NCBI GenBank assembly: GCA_001423545.1
Contig: LMOK01000003.1
Span: forward strand, 558,001-622,000
Length of the DNA stretch: 64,000 nt
Direction: 5' to 3'
Source of the DNA: Orlajensenia sp001423545
GTDB taxonomy: Bacteria > Actinomycetota > Actinomycetes > Actinomycetales > Microbacteriaceae
Shown here: one piece after another, positions 15,097-25,171 of the stretch
Layout: every line of letters starts with the position of its first letter
Position numbering within the stretch: the first letter of the stretch is position 1
Made by a program: the position numbers and the translations under genes
The notes under the pieces: model-generated
What the model was told of the DNA's origin: nothing
The model's input: the letters and a program-made list of their open reading frames with translations, nothing else
Databases searched by the model: none

Positions 15097-18000
15097 TCAA
15101 TCAGCGGGGGACGGCTTCCGACGCCGCAGTACCAGCCCGAGACCGCCGAGCAGGATCAGCCCGAGGGCGAGGGTGAGAGCCGACGCGGCATTCACGCCGG
15201 TGCTCACGAGCCCTGAGCCGTCGACGCCCGACGGACCGGCGACCGGCGGGGTCCCCGGGTCGCCGGGATCCGGAGTGCCCGAGGTCGGAGGCGCCGTCGT
15301 CGGCGGCTCAGTGGTCGGGGGATCCGTGGTCGGGGGCGGCGGCTCCTCCTCGATCAGCAGGGTCACCGCGGCTGTCGCCTGGTTGTCCGGCGTGTTCGGG
15401 TCGAGTGCACCCGAGCCGATGAAGCCGGTGTTCGAGAACGATGCCGTCGTGAGCTCCGAGGTATCGACGGTGAGGAGGACCGTCGACGTCCCACCGACGG
15501 GGAGAGAACCGACCGGGCAGTTCACGACGATGTTCCCCTCCTGCTCGACCGTGGTGCAGACGGCGCTCGACCCCTCGACCACGGCGGAGATCAGCGTGGT
15601 CCCACCCGGGAGGGTGTCGGTGAAGACTGCGGCCGGCGCTGTGGCCGGGCCGTTGTTCACGGCGTTCAGCCGGAACGTGACCGGCTTGCCGATCGTCGGC
15701 CGCGGGGTGACGACGGTCTTGGTGATGGCGGTGTCGGCGACGACCTGCAGGTCGACCAGCGCCGAGGACGCATTGTTCGAGGCATCGGCATCGCTCGTGT
15801 CGGATGCGGCGGTCGCGATGTTCTCGATGGCGCCGGGCAGTGAGCCGTCGGGAAGGAGCACGGTGATCGCGACACCCTGAGTGCGGCCGGCCTCGAGCCC
15901 GGCCGCCGTGCAACTCACCACGACCGGTGCGGGCGAGGCTGTGCAGTCCATCGAGAACGCGGTGAGGCTCACGAATTCGACGCCGGCAGGCAGTGGGTCG
16001 ACGATCGTGGTGTTCACGGCGTTCGACGGCCCATCGTTGTTCAGTGCGATGGAGTAGGTCACCGTCGACCCGGACGATGGCGTGGCGCTGTCGGCCGTCT
16101 TGCTCAACCGCAGGTTCGCATTCTGGACCACCGGCGTGGTGATCGTCGTCGTCTCACCGCCGGGCGCGGGATCGGGGGTGTCGGACGACACCGATGCGGT
16201 GTTCGACAGTTCGGTGACGGTGCTGGCCGGATCGAGCCGGCCAGAGATGCGCACAGTCAGGGTCTGGCCCGCACCGATGGTGTCCAACTCGCACGTCACC
16301 TGGCCGGCGACCAGGCTGCAGGCGGCATCGCTCGCATCCGCGTCGAAGGCGATCGCTCCATCGAGCACGTCAGTCAGCACCACGTTGGAGGCGTTCGACG
16401 GTCCGGAGTTCGTGACCGTCACCGTGTACGACGCGGTTCCTCCGGCCACGAGCGGATCGGTGTCGGCCGTCTTCGTGATGGAGAGGTCGGCCTGCAGTTC
16501 GACCGGTGACGTGACGAGCACCTCGTTGTTGGTGTCGTCGGGGTCGGGTGTCGAGCTCTCGACGACGGCGCTGTTGCCGACGGAGCCGCTCACTCCGGGC
16601 GAGACCGTGCCGCTGATCGTCACGGTCACGGGGGGCGGAGGCTCGGCAGCCACCTGGCCCGGGACCACGCCCAGATCGCAGCTCACCTGGGTCGCGGACA
16701 CCGTGCAGCTTCCCTGGCTGGGTGAGGCGCTGGTGGCCGTGAGACCCGGCGGGAGGTCATCGGTGACCACGACGTCGGAGGCGTCGGAGGCAGCTGACGC
16801 CGAGCGGATGTTGCTGACCTCGAGCTGGTAGCTGAAGCCGCCGCCTGCGACCAGCGGATCGGTCAGCAGGGTCTTGGCGACAGCCAGGTCGGCCACCGGA
16901 TCGGCGATGGCCTCGGAGAAGGTCGCGACGTTGTTGGAGGCATCGGATTCGGGCGTCGATGTCGACGCGCGCACAGTGTTCAGGTAGGTGCCCGGCTGCG
17001 CCGACGACGGCGTGATGATGCCGATGGAGACCTGGGCGCTCGCGCCGGGCGCGAGGTTCAGCCCGTCGATGGTGCAGGAGAGGTCGCCGCTGGTGAACTC
17101 GCAGGTTCCCCCCTGCAGCACGACCGCCGCTGAGCTCAGCTCGAAGGTGTCGGTGAACGAGACGGCCCGCGCCGTCGACGGTCCGGCGTTGGTGAGCGTG
17201 ATGATGAACACGTCCTGGCCACCCGGCGCCGTCGAGCCGAAGAACGCCTCCTTGGTGACCGACAGGTCGACGATGGCGGTGGTCTCCGTCACCGCGGTCG
17301 CGCTGTTGTTCGCCTCGCTGGGATCGAGCGTCGAGGAGGCCACCGTCGCCGTGTTGCTGAGCAGGGTGCGGATGTTCACGTTGCCGCCGACCTGAACCGT
17401 GACGGTCAGCTCGGGTTCCTCGCCGGGATCGAGCGTGCCGAGGTCGCACGTCACGATGTCGTCCGCTGCAGTGCACGGGTCCGTCGCAGACACGAACGTC
17501 ACGTCGGCGGGCAGCGGGTCTGTCACGATCGTCTCCGCCGAGCTCGACGGACCGACGTTGCGCGGGCTGATCGTGTAGGAGAACCGGGAGCCGGATGCCG
17601 CCGTGGCCGGCGCCTGCTTCGAGATGCTCAGGTCGGCGCTCACCTGGGTGGTGGCCGTCCACGATGCCGTGTTGTTGGTCTCGTCGGGATCGCTCGTGCC
17701 GCTCGTGGCGGTGACGGTCTCGACGGCATCCGGAGTTCCCGTGTAGTCGGCCGGGATGTCCATGACGACCTCGAGCGTGGCTGTCGCGCCGGTGACGATG
17801 TCGCCGATGTCGCAGGCGAGAGCGGAGTCGACCGGCGCATCGCACGTTCCCTGGCTGGGGGTTGCGGAGGCGAAGTCGAACTCGGGTGGCAGCAGGTCGT
17901 CGAGCACGATGTCGCGTGACGTCGATGGCCCGCTGTTGGCCGCGGTGATCGTGTAGGTGATCGGGCTGCCCGCGACGGCCGGGTTCGGCGTCGCCGTCTT

Positions 18001-20691
18001 CGTCACGACCAGGTCGGCGTCGCCGGTCACCTCCGTGTCGGCGCTCGCGGAGTTGTTCGAGGGGTCGGTGTCGGTCGTGGTCGAGGTGACGGTGGCGGTG
18101 TTCGTCGCCGTTCCGATGGGGGCATCACCGTCGGCGACGGCCTGGATGGTGATGACGGCCGTGGCACCCGGGGACCCGCCGATGCCGGCCAGCAGGGTCG
18201 GGATGCTGCATTCGACCGAGGCGTCGACGGTGCAGGTGCCGCGCGTCGTGGCCACCGAGGATGCGACGATTCCGGCCGGCAGCAGGTCGGACACCTGCAC
18301 GTCGGCGGCATCCGACAACCCGTCGTTGCTCACGGTGATGGAGTAGGTCAGGGTGCGCCCGGCGACCACCGTGGCGGGCCCGGTCTTGGCGATCGAGACG
18401 TCCGTCTCCGGCGTCGCAGCGGTCACCGTCGCCGTCGCCTGGTTGTTCCCGACGACGGGATCAGGGGTGACCGAGCTCACCGTCGCCTGGTTCGTGACAG
18501 TCGCGCCAGCAGCGGTTCCCGGTGTCAGCAGTCCGGTGAGGGTCAGCGTGACCGATGCCCCGGGTGCGAGCTCGCCGATGGAGCACTGGGCGGCCGGCGC
18601 GGGCTGCGCGCAGGTCGCGCCCGGACCACCGGCATCGAGCAGCGCGAGGGCGGCGGTGTCGTCGACAGCGTCATTCACGGTCACGGTGCGGGCGGTCGAG
18701 GGGCCCTCGTTGGTCACAGTGACCGTGAATGCCGTGGTGCCACCCGGGACGACCGACGTCGGAGCAGCCGTCTTCGTCACGACGAGGTCCGCGGCCTGGG
18801 CGAGCTGCGCTGTCGCACCGGCGGTGTTGTCGCTCAGGTCAGGGTCGGAGGTGGTCGACGTGACCGTGGCGATGTCGGTCACCGACGTCTCGGTCGAGCC
18901 GGGATCGGTGCGTCCGGTGACGACCACGGTGGCGCTGGCTCCCGAGGCGAGGGTGCCGAGCTCACAGCTCACCGGGTCGGCATCGGCGGCACAGGAGCCC
19001 TGCGTCGCGGTCGTACCCGTGACGGTGATGCCGGCGGGGATGGGGTCGGTGAGCACCACGCCTCGGGCGGGGTTCGGTCCGTTGTTGACCACGAGCATCG
19101 AGAAGGAGACCGGCCCGCCGGCCTCGGACGGATCGGGCGCGACGGTCTTCGTGACAGCGAGGTTCGCGACCTCCTCGACCGGTGTCGACACCGGTCGCAC
19201 GCGGTAGGTGAATGGGCTGCCCACGGTCTGGGCGACGTAGTCGAGCTGGGCCTCGTTCGTGACCGACGTGCCTGCTGCGGCATCCGTCACCGTCGCATCG
19301 AACCGCACCGTGGTCGACTCTGCGGGGTCGAGCACGCCGCCGCTCGTCGCGTTCGCTCCGTCACCGACACGGAACCGCACGGTGCGACTGGCCGCGTCGT
19401 AGTCCCCCTGGTCGTCTCCGGCGGCGTCGGTCTTGGCTCCGGCACCAGCGCCGGCGACGATCTGCAGCGATCCCGGCACGTATTCGGTTCCCGGCGGAAG
19501 CGGGTCGGAGGCCACGGACTGGGCGGCCGGATCGCCGCCGACGTTGGTGAGGTTCACCGAGTACTGCAGGGTGTCGCCGGGACGGGCGGGCGAGTTGCCG
19601 TCGAGGTTGACGACGGACTTCGATGACGGCGTGAAGTCGGGCGCGAACAGGTTGATGGCCGTGGTGAGCACGCCCGGGAAGTAGCGGTCGCCGCTGCTGG
19701 TGAAACGGAAGTCGGCCGAGGTGGCGCCGTTCGGGATGACGCCTGAGGCGCCCAGTTGCTTCACGTCGAAGCCGAGCATGTTGCGGTCGGCCGTCGACCG
19801 CGCCGTGACCGAGGCGCCGTTGCGGTCATTGGAGCCGTTGAAGAAGTTGGTTCCCGGCGAGACCGTGGTGCCGAGCTGGGTGGAGTTGAGGGTGACCGTG
19901 TCGCCGGAGGTGGAGAAGTCGCCCTCGTACCCGACGATGCCGAGCTGAGTGTCGACGGGACCCGTGAGCGGCGCAAGGAAGCCGCTCACGGTGACGGTCT
20001 GCGGCTCACCCTGGCCCACGTCCGCGAAGCCGTCGAAGACCGTGAGGTTGCGGAGCGGCAACTCGGGCGAGCGGAACACGACGGCGAGCGACCAGCCGGC
20101 ATAGCGGTCCTCGCCCGTGCCGCCGCGCACGTTCGCGCCCCAGTAGTCGCCCGGGCCGGCTGCCCGCACGAGCGCTGTTACGTCGGCGAACTCCTGGTAG
20201 GCGCGGTCGGCCGAGGTCGTCGGTCCGAAGCTCGTCTGCGACGACACGGCCTCGTAGTCCGTTGCTCCGGGAACCTTGAACGACATCGTGCGCCTGTCAC
20301 CGGTTGCGGCCGTGCCGCCGGGGCCGGCGGCGAGCCGAGCGCCCCAGTAGAGTCCGGCCCAGAGCACCTCTCCGTCGGCCGGAGCCTCGAGCGCGGCGCT
20401 CGAGGAGTTGATCGTCGACGGGTCGGAGTCGACGTCGAGGTTGGCCATCGCGAAGGAGTTGTTGTTGTAGCGCGCGGTGCCGGCGCGGGCCCCGACACAG
20501 TTCGCGGCCGACGTCTGGCAGGTCTGCAGCTGGTTGCCGACGACGGCGATGGCACCGTTGTCGTTCGTCTGGAAGCGCACGCCGAATGGAGCGACGGTCG
20601 CACCCATGGCAGAGGTGGTGAGTCCGACGAGGGCGAGGGCGGATGCTGCGACGAGGAGGCCCGCGACCCACGATCGGAATCGTCGCTTCAC
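15097..20691 (-). CDS. Giant DUF11-repeat cell-surface protein with sortase-type anchor
   Basis: This roughly 1864-residue secreted protein has a signal peptide (about 1-32) and an N-terminal globular region (about 33-365). Eleven DUF11-type beta-sandwich repeats of about 120-130 residues follow, most opening with ADLxVxKT and containing NxGPS. A Pro/Thr-rich stalk (PPPPTTDPPTTEPPTT type) leads to LVSTG, a hydrophobic helix and RRRK, a cell-wall-sorting signal in the LAxTG-like form used in actinobacteria. I choose GTG 20691, since AGGGAG lies 5 nt upstream; GTG 20697 abuts that site. Probably a long adhesin or wall stalk. No sortase gene is in the window. Confidence 0.88.
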   Translation of the reverse strand: MKRRFRSWVAGLLVAASALALVGLTTSAMGATVAPFGVRFQTNDNGAIAVVGNQLQTCQTSAANCVGARAGTARYNNNSFAMANLDVDSDPSTINSSSAALEAPADGEVLWAGLYWGARLAAGPGGTAATGDRRTMSFKVPGATDYEAVSSQTSFGPTTSADRAYQEFADVTALVRAAGPGDYWGANVRGGTGEDRYAGWSLAVVFRSPELPLRNLTVFDGFADVGQGEPQTVTVSGFLAPLTGPVDTQLGIVGYEGDFSTSGDTVTLNSTQLGTTVSPGTNFFNGSNDRNGASVTARSTADRNMLGFDVKQLGASGVIPNGATSADFRFTSSGDRYFPGVLTTAINLFAPDFTPSSKSVVNLDGNSPARPGDTLQYSVNLTNVGGDPAAQSVASDPLPPGTEYVPGSLQIVAGAGAGAKTDAAGDDQGDYDAASRTVRFRVGDGANATSGGVLDPAESTTVRFDATVTDAAAGTSVTNEAQLDYVAQTVGSPFTYRVRPVSTPVEEVANLAVTKTVAPDPSEAGGPVSFSMLVVNNGPNPARGVVLTDPIPAGITVTGTTATQGSCAADADPVSCELGTLASGASATVVVTGRTDPGSTETSVTDIATVTSTTSDPDLSDNTAGATAQLAQAADLVVTKTAAPTSVVPGGTTAFTVTVTNEGPSTARTVTVNDAVDDTAALALLDAGGPGATCAQPAPAAQCSIGELAPGASVTLTLTGLLTPGTAAGATVTNQATVSSVTPDPVVGNNQATATVTAATPETDVSIAKTGPATVVAGRTLTYSITVSNDGLSDAADVQVSDLLPAGIVASSVATTRGTCTVDASVECSIPTLLAGIGGSPGATAVITIQAVADGDAPIGTATNTATVTSTTTDTDPSNNSASADTEVTGDADLVVTKTATPNPAVAGSPITYTITAANSGPSTSRDIVLDDLLPPEFDFASATPSQGTCDAPVDSALACDIGDIVTGATATLEVVMDIPADYTGTPDAVETVTATSGTSDPDETNNTASWTATTQVSADLSISKQAPATAASGSRFSYTISPRNVGPSSSAETIVTDPLPADVTFVSATDPCTAADDIVTCDLGTLDPGEEPELTVTVQVGGNVNIRTLLSNTATVASSTLDPSEANNSATAVTETTAIVDLSVTKEAFFGSTAPGGQDVFIITLTNAGPSTARAVSFTDTFELSSAAVVLQGGTCEFTSGDLSCTIDGLNLAPGASAQVSIGIITPSSAQPGTYLNTVRASTSTPESDASNNVATFSEAIADPVADLAVAKTLLTDPLVAGGGFSYQLEVSNIRSASAASDASDVVVTDDLPPGLTATSASPSQGSCTVSATQVSCDLGVVPGQVAAEPPPPVTVTISGTVSPGVSGSVGNSAVVESSTPDPDDTNNEVLVTSPVELQADLSITKTADTDPLVAGGTASYTVTVTNSGPSNASNVVLTDVLDGAIAFDADASDAACSLVAGQVTCELDTIGAGQTLTVRISGRLDPASTVTELSNTASVSSDTPDPAPGGETTTITTPVVQNANLRLSKTADSATPSSGSTVTYSIALNNDGPSNAVNTTIVDPLPAGVEFVSLTAFSMDCTASPAPVVVSCTAAGLEAGRTQGVAITVLLPDGSLPGAIENIATAASDTSDADASNNASSALVDLQVVADTAITKTVVTPRPTIGKPVTFRLNAVNNGPATAPAAVFTDTLPGGTTLISAVVEGSSAVCTTVEQEGNIVVNCPVGSLPVGGTSTVLLTVDTSELTTASFSNTGFIGSGALDPNTPDNQATAAVTLLIEEEPPPPTTDPPTTEPPTTAPPTSGTPDPGDPGTPPVAGPSGVDGSGLVSTGVNAASALTLALGLILLGGLGLVLRRRKPSPAD

Positions 20692-20697
20692 AGTCAC

Positions 20698-20796
20698 TCC
20701 CTGCTTCGGAATTCGACGCGTTCGTCAAACGTACGATGCAGGAGGGAAGAAGTGAATACTTCTCAGGTACAGATGTCGAAGATCACGCTCTCAGGG
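20698..20796 (-). promoter_or_regulatory. Upstream region of the DUF11 surface-protein gene
   Basis: On the minus strand TTCACT and TACGTT are spaced 17 bp apart about 50 bp before the start, a plausible promoter. GAAGTGAATACTTC near 20748 is a 14-bp palindrome overlapping the -35 side and may be a regulator site. Both are by-eye matches. Confidence 0.35.
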
Positions 20797-20838
20797 CCCG
20801 CTCGCTGAGGCCCGAACGGAGTTCGCGGCCGAAGCGCG
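20797..20838 (+). repeat. Family A repeat copy
   Basis: A near-consensus family A copy (GCTCGCTGAGGCCCGAACGG, then GTTCGCGGCCGAAGCGC) lies 4 bp from the stop codon of the luciferase-like gene at 20842. Confidence 0.8.
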
Positions 20839-20841
20839 CAG

Positions 20842-21720
20842 TCACCGGGTGGCACTCGGCGGCCCCGCAGCCACCCGCGCCCGCGCATAGTCGGCCACCT
20901 CATCGGCCGGCACCTGCCAGTTCGAGTCGAGCCACCACGTCGCGCCGGCCTCGGCCCACGGCTTCACGAGGGCGGCGTCGGCTGCGGCATCCGTTCCCGT
21001 CGTCGTGCCCTCCTGGATCACATCGAACGGCCGATCGGCCAGCCCGGCAGATGAGCGCTCGGCCCGGATCCACGCGATGGCCTCGGCTGCGATCTCAGGC
21101 GTGTAGTGCTCCTGCTGCGCCTCGGGGCCGGCCACGCCTGTCGCTCCTGGCGGCGCGTAGTTGGGGATCCAGCCGTCGTAGCGCGCAACGCGGCGCATCG
21201 AGCGCAGGCGCGGCCAGACACCGACCACCCAGGTCGGGATGCGTGGCTTCTGCACGATGGCGGGAGGCAGCATCTCCTCGGTGCGCGTTGCTCGGAAGTG
21301 CACGCCGCTGTGCTCGAACGGCTCGCCCTGCCACAGCTCCTGCATGAGCTCGAGGCTCTCGTCGAGCTGCTCCGCGCGCACCCTGCGCCCCGGATCGCTC
21401 TCGAAGATCCAGAACCGAGCCTCCACGTCTTCGGGGACGCCGAGGCCGGCGGACAGGATGACCCGCCCGCCCGACAGCCTGTCGACGGTCATGGTCTGGC
21501 CGGCGAGCTCCCACGGCCGGCGCCGCGGAACCGGCGTGAGCATGGTGCCCAGCCAGATGCGCTCCGTCATCACGGCGGCGGCCGCGAGAGTGGACCACGG
21601 ATCGACGGCCCAGATGCCCTCCCAGACGAAGAAGCCGTCCCAGCCGCTCTGCTCGGCCAGGACCGCCAGCTCGACGGCGAGTGTCGGATCGCTGCCGGTG
21701 AAGATGAACCCGTACTTCAT
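20842..21720 (-). CDS. LLM-class flavin-dependent oxidoreductase
   Basis: This 292-residue luciferase-like monooxygenase fold has GWDGFFVWEGIW near residue 21, AAVMTERIWLGTMLTPVPRRRPW near 50-70, the phosphate-binding VDRLSGGRVILSAGLG near 75-92, and IPTWVVGVWPR later. It uses reduced FMN or F420; which one is not decidable here. The ATG at 21720 is chosen because family proteins begin MKYGF; an upstream GTG (21750) adds ten residues. It is the third gene of a minus-strand operon, 43 nt after the GH13 gene. Confidence 0.8.
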   Translation of the reverse strand: MKYGFIFTGSDPTLAVELAVLAEQSGWDGFFVWEGIWAVDPWSTLAAAAVMTERIWLGTMLTPVPRRRPWELAGQTMTVDRLSGGRVILSAGLGVPEDVEARFWIFESDPGRRVRAEQLDESLELMQELWQGEPFEHSGVHFRATRTEEMLPPAIVQKPRIPTWVVGVWPRLRSMRRVARYDGWIPNYAPPGATGVAGPEAQQEHYTPEIAAEAIAWIRAERSSAGLADRPFDVIQEGTTTGTDAAADAALVKPWAEAGATWWLDSNWQVPADEVADYARARVAAGPPSATR

Positions 21721-21763
21721 GCGCCCGACGCTACTGCTCCCCTCCGACACGTCGCCCCCTGCG

Positions 21764-23425
21764 TCAGGTCAGCCGGCGATCTCCCGGCCCCACGAGCCTC
21801 AGCCAGCGGTAGCCGTAGCCGTCGAGATGCACCTCGGCCCGGCCCCGCTCGTCGATCGGGATGCGCGTGACGGCGAACAGATCCGACAGCTCCCAACCGG
21901 GACCGTCCACGTCGAGCTGCAGAGGCACGACGACGGGGGCGCCGGCGAAGTTGTGCAGGGCGACGAGCCGGCCGACGTCGGCCGACACCTGGTGGGCCAG
22001 TACGGAGCTCTGCGGCTGGTCGAGCACCGCGAGCTCGCCCCATCCGATCTCCGGCGATGCCCGATAGCGGGCCGTCAGCCGGCGGATGAAGAGGAGCATC
22101 GACTCCTCGTCGTGCATCTGCGCCTCGACGTTGACGTGCTCGGGGGCGTAGCCGTCACCGGGAGGCTGCGCCACGAGGCGCGACGGGACGGCACGCGAGA
22201 AGCCGCCGTTGCGCTCGCTCGTCCACTGCATGGGTGAGCGCACGGTCAGCCGACCGCCGAGTTCCTCGTTCTCCCCCATCCCGAGTTCCTCGCCGTAGAA
22301 GAGCACGGGCGTTCCCGGCAGCGAGAACAGCAGGCTGTAGACCAGCTTCACCCGGCGTGGGTCGCCGCCCAGCATCGGGGGAAGGCGGCGAGCGATGCCG
22401 CGCCCGTAGACCCGCATCCAGTCCTCGGGGGCGAAGGCGTCGAACACCTCCTCCCGTTCGGCATCGCTCAGCTTGTCGAGGGTGAGCTCATCGTGATTGC
22501 GCACGAAGTTCGCCCACTGCATCTCCGGTTCGAGCACCGGACGGCGCGCGAGCGTCTCGGCCAACGGCGTCGCATCGGAGCGGGCGAGGGAGAGGTACAT
22601 GCGCTGCATGGCCTCGAAGTCGAACTGCATCGTGAGCTCGGCCGAGTGGCTCCCGCCGAAGTAGTCGACCTGTTGCTCGTAGGGCAGGTTCACTTCGCCC
22701 AGGAGGATCGCCTCGGGCGAGCGTCGCTCGAGGAAGCGACGGATGTCGCGCAGGAACTCGTGCGGGTCGCCGATGTCGGTGCCGGCCGGCGGCTCGATGA
22801 GGAACGGGACGGCGTCGACCCTGAACCCGGACACGCCGAGCGCGAGCCAGAACCCCACGGTCTTCGCGATCTCATCGCGCACCTTCGGGTTGGCGATGTT
22901 GAGGTCGGGCTGGTGCCTGTAGAAGGAGTGCAGGTAGTACTGGCCGGCCTTCTCGTCCCAGTCCCACACGCCGTCCTCCTCGCCGGGGAAGACCGTTTCA
23001 GGCTGCTTCGCCGGCGGTTCGTCGCGCCAGACGTAGTAGTCGCGATAGGGCGAGGTGGAGCTCCGACGAGCGGATCTGAACCACGGATGCCGATTCGAGG
23101 TGTGGTTCATGACGAGATCGATGATGACCCGGATGCCGCGGTCCGTCGCCGTGCGGATCATCTCCGCCACGTCGCCGTGGCTACCGAAACGCGGATCGAC
23201 GCCGTAGAAGTCGGTGATGTCGTAGCCGTCGTCGCGGTCGGGCGTCGGCTGGAACGGCATCAGCCACAGGCAGGTGACCCCGAGTTCGGCGAGGTAGTCG
23301 ATGCGGTGCTCGAGCCCCTCGAAGTCGCCGCATCCGTCGTCGTTCCAGTCCATGTAGGTCTCGATGTCGAGGCAGTAGACGACGGCGGTCTTCCACCACA
23401 GGTCGCTCGTGTCGCTGATCTTCAT
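21764..23425 (-). CDS. GH13 alpha-glucan enzyme, trehalose-synthase-like
   Basis: This 553-residue (beta/alpha)8 GH13 protein has the nucleophile in GFRVDAVPF, general acid in ILLGEVNLPYEQ and third acid in FVRNHDELTLDKLSDAE. That last motif, plus GTPVLFYGEELGMGENEEL and RSPMQWTSERNGGFS, is the trehalose synthase (TreS, maltose/trehalose interconversion) signature rather than a typical amylase one. No maltokinase domain is attached. The start ATG overlaps the upstream LLM gene by 4 nt. TreS-like isomerase or a related glucan hydrolase are both possible. Confidence 0.82.
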   Translation of the reverse strand: MKISDTSDLWWKTAVVYCLDIETYMDWNDDGCGDFEGLEHRIDYLAELGVTCLWLMPFQPTPDRDDGYDITDFYGVDPRFGSHGDVAEMIRTATDRGIRVIIDLVMNHTSNRHPWFRSARRSSTSPYRDYYVWRDEPPAKQPETVFPGEEDGVWDWDEKAGQYYLHSFYRHQPDLNIANPKVRDEIAKTVGFWLALGVSGFRVDAVPFLIEPPAGTDIGDPHEFLRDIRRFLERRSPEAILLGEVNLPYEQQVDYFGGSHSAELTMQFDFEAMQRMYLSLARSDATPLAETLARRPVLEPEMQWANFVRNHDELTLDKLSDAEREEVFDAFAPEDWMRVYGRGIARRLPPMLGGDPRRVKLVYSLLFSLPGTPVLFYGEELGMGENEELGGRLTVRSPMQWTSERNGGFSRAVPSRLVAQPPGDGYAPEHVNVEAQMHDEESMLLFIRRLTARYRASPEIGWGELAVLDQPQSSVLAHQVSADVGRLVALHNFAGAPVVVPLQLDVDGPGWELSDLFAVTRIPIDERGRAEVHLDGYGYRWLRLVGPGDRRLT

Positions 23426-24390
23426 GCGCTCACCCCCGCCAGCTGCGGCAGCACCGTGGCGCCGAAGACGTCGATGAAGCGCTCCTGCTCCCGGCCGACG
23501 TGATGCAGGTAGAGCCGATCGAAGCCGATCGATGCCAGCGACTCGAGGTGGGCGAGGTGAGCGCCGGGGTCGGCCGAGACGAACACCGGCCCGCGGATCG
23601 CGTCGGGAGATGCATCCGCCGTCTCCGCGACGAAGTCGGAGGGATCGTCGAGGTCCCAGGAACGAAGTGGGGGCACGAGGCCGTTGCGCCACTGCGCGTT
23701 CGCGATGGCCAGCGCCTCGTCGTCGGTGGTGGCATAGCTCAGGTGCACCTGCAGGCAGACCGGACCCGACCCTCCCGCCTCGCGGTAGGCGTCGACGACG
23801 GATCGCAGCTGCTCGGGAGGCTGCGCCACGGTGATGAGCCCGTCGGCCCACGCCGCGGCGGAGGTCGCCTTCTCGACGCTGACGGCTGCGGCGAAGATCG
23901 CCGGCGGCTGCTCGGGAAGGCTCCAGATCCGGGCCCGGTCGACGGTGACGAGCCCGTCCGTCGACACGTCCTCGCCGGCGAGCAGACGACGGATCACGTC
24001 GACGCACTCGACGAGCCTGGCGTCGCGCACGGGCTTCTCCGGCCAGGCGTCGCCCGTGATGTGCTCATTCATGGCCTCGCCGCTGCCGAGGGCCGCCCAG
24101 AACCGTCCTGGATACATGGCGGCGAGGGTCGCCATGGCCTGGGCGATGATCGCCGGGTGGTAGCGCTGACCGGGAGCCGTCACGACTCCGAACTCGAGCT
24201 GCGTCGTCTCGAGCGCCGCAGCCAACCAGCTCCACGCGAAGCCGGAGTGACCCTGTTCCGGGAGCCAGGGCGCGAAGTGGTCCGAGCACATGGCGGCCTG
24301 GAATCCGGCCTCCTCGGCTCTCTGGACAGCGGTGAGCAGGGCGCGGGGGTGGATCTGTTCGTGTGACGCATGGAATCCGACGAGCGGCAT
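23422..24390 (-). CDS. LLM-class oxidoreductase (TIGR03885-like, non-F420 flavin)
   Basis: This 322-residue bacterial luciferase-like protein has FHASHEQIHPRALLTAVQRAEEAGF at the N terminus (residues 5-29), CSDHFAPWLPEQGHSGFAW, then AMYPGRFWAALGSGEAMNEHITG. This pattern is that of the probable non-F420 flavin oxidoreductase group often encoded beside trehalose-synthase-like enzymes, as here. ATG 24390 follows GGAGAGGA. It is the first gene of the three-gene operon and ends in a 4-nt ATGA overlap with the GH13 gene. Confidence 0.8.
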   Translation of the reverse strand: MPLVGFHASHEQIHPRALLTAVQRAEEAGFQAAMCSDHFAPWLPEQGHSGFAWSWLAAALETTQLEFGVVTAPGQRYHPAIIAQAMATLAAMYPGRFWAALGSGEAMNEHITGDAWPEKPVRDARLVECVDVIRRLLAGEDVSTDGLVTVDRARIWSLPEQPPAIFAAAVSVEKATSAAAWADGLITVAQPPEQLRSVVDAYREAGGSGPVCLQVHLSYATTDDEALAIANAQWRNGLVPPLRSWDLDDPSDFVAETADASPDAIRGPVFVSADPGAHLAHLESLASIGFDRLYLHHVGREQERFIDVFGATVLPQLAGVSA

Positions 24391-24544
24391 GGAGGTCCTC
24401 TCCGAACGGCAGTCTGCCGCCTCGCCTTCCACCCTTGCCGAGAGCATCCGGAGCCCACAACCCCCTTGCGGGCCACCCGCGCCAGCGAGCGAGCGGCCTG
24501 CGTTGGCGCTCATCCCGCCCTCGATCCCGCGTCCGGTCAGACCG

Positions 24545-25001
24545 TCATTCCGGTGGTCTCGCCTCGTGGTGCCTGCGGCCGTGGGTGCGCCGCTCCTCCT
24601 TCATCTCGGCTTCGAAGAGGTGCCGGCGACCGGCGACGAGCTCGTCTCGCACCTTCCGTTCGAGCTCGATGAACGTCGCGTGATAGCCGTCGTCGTACTC
24701 CTCGACGATCTGGAACGTCCACCGCCCCTCGATGACGTTGCGGCCGACGAGCTCGGTCTCGATCCTGTCGGCGAGATCGTGATGCCCGGCACCGCGCAGC
24801 TGGTCGACAGCGTCGCCGAGGGCGAGGTCGGCCTGGCCGGTGAGCCTGTGGAAGGCGTAGAGGTGGCCGCGGGCGTCTTCGGCGNNNNNNNNNNNNNNNN
24901 NNNNNNNNNNNNNNNNNNNNNNNNNNNNNNNNNNNNNNNNNNNNNNNNNGGACGTGCTCGTCATCCGGTCGGTCGTCGGCGCGGTCGCTGCTGGCTGTCA
25001 T
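24545..25001 (-). CDS. Conserved hypothetical protein, interrupted by gap
   Basis: The ATG at 25001 opens a short polar segment (TASSDRADDRPDDEHV) before the N-run. After the gap, in a frame shifted by one, about 115 residues follow: EDARGHLYAFHRLTGQADLA, QLRGAGHHDLADRIETELVG, a WTFQIVEEYDDGYHATF strand, then a charged helix to the stop. The two frames are not in register with 65 N, so gap length is nominal. No TM helix or signal is visible. I do not recognise the family. Confidence 0.6.
24885..24949. other. Assembly gap (65 N)
   Basis: An N-run inside the hypothetical gene at 24545-25001. The flanking coding frames are out of register, so its true length differs from 65 modulo 3 if the gene is intact. 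Confidence 0.95.
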
Positions 25002-25171
25002 GCAGAGACTCTCCGCCGCCCGAGAGGAGGAGTCAACGGGTTGCGAGTGCGCCGGTGTCTGCTGTCAAGCACTGTCGGCGCACGTCGACGGCCCCGTACT
25101 GTCGAAGGCAGGTCGCGCATCGCGATCGTGCGTTGACGTGCGTCGCCACCGGCGCCGGAAGGAGAGCCACC

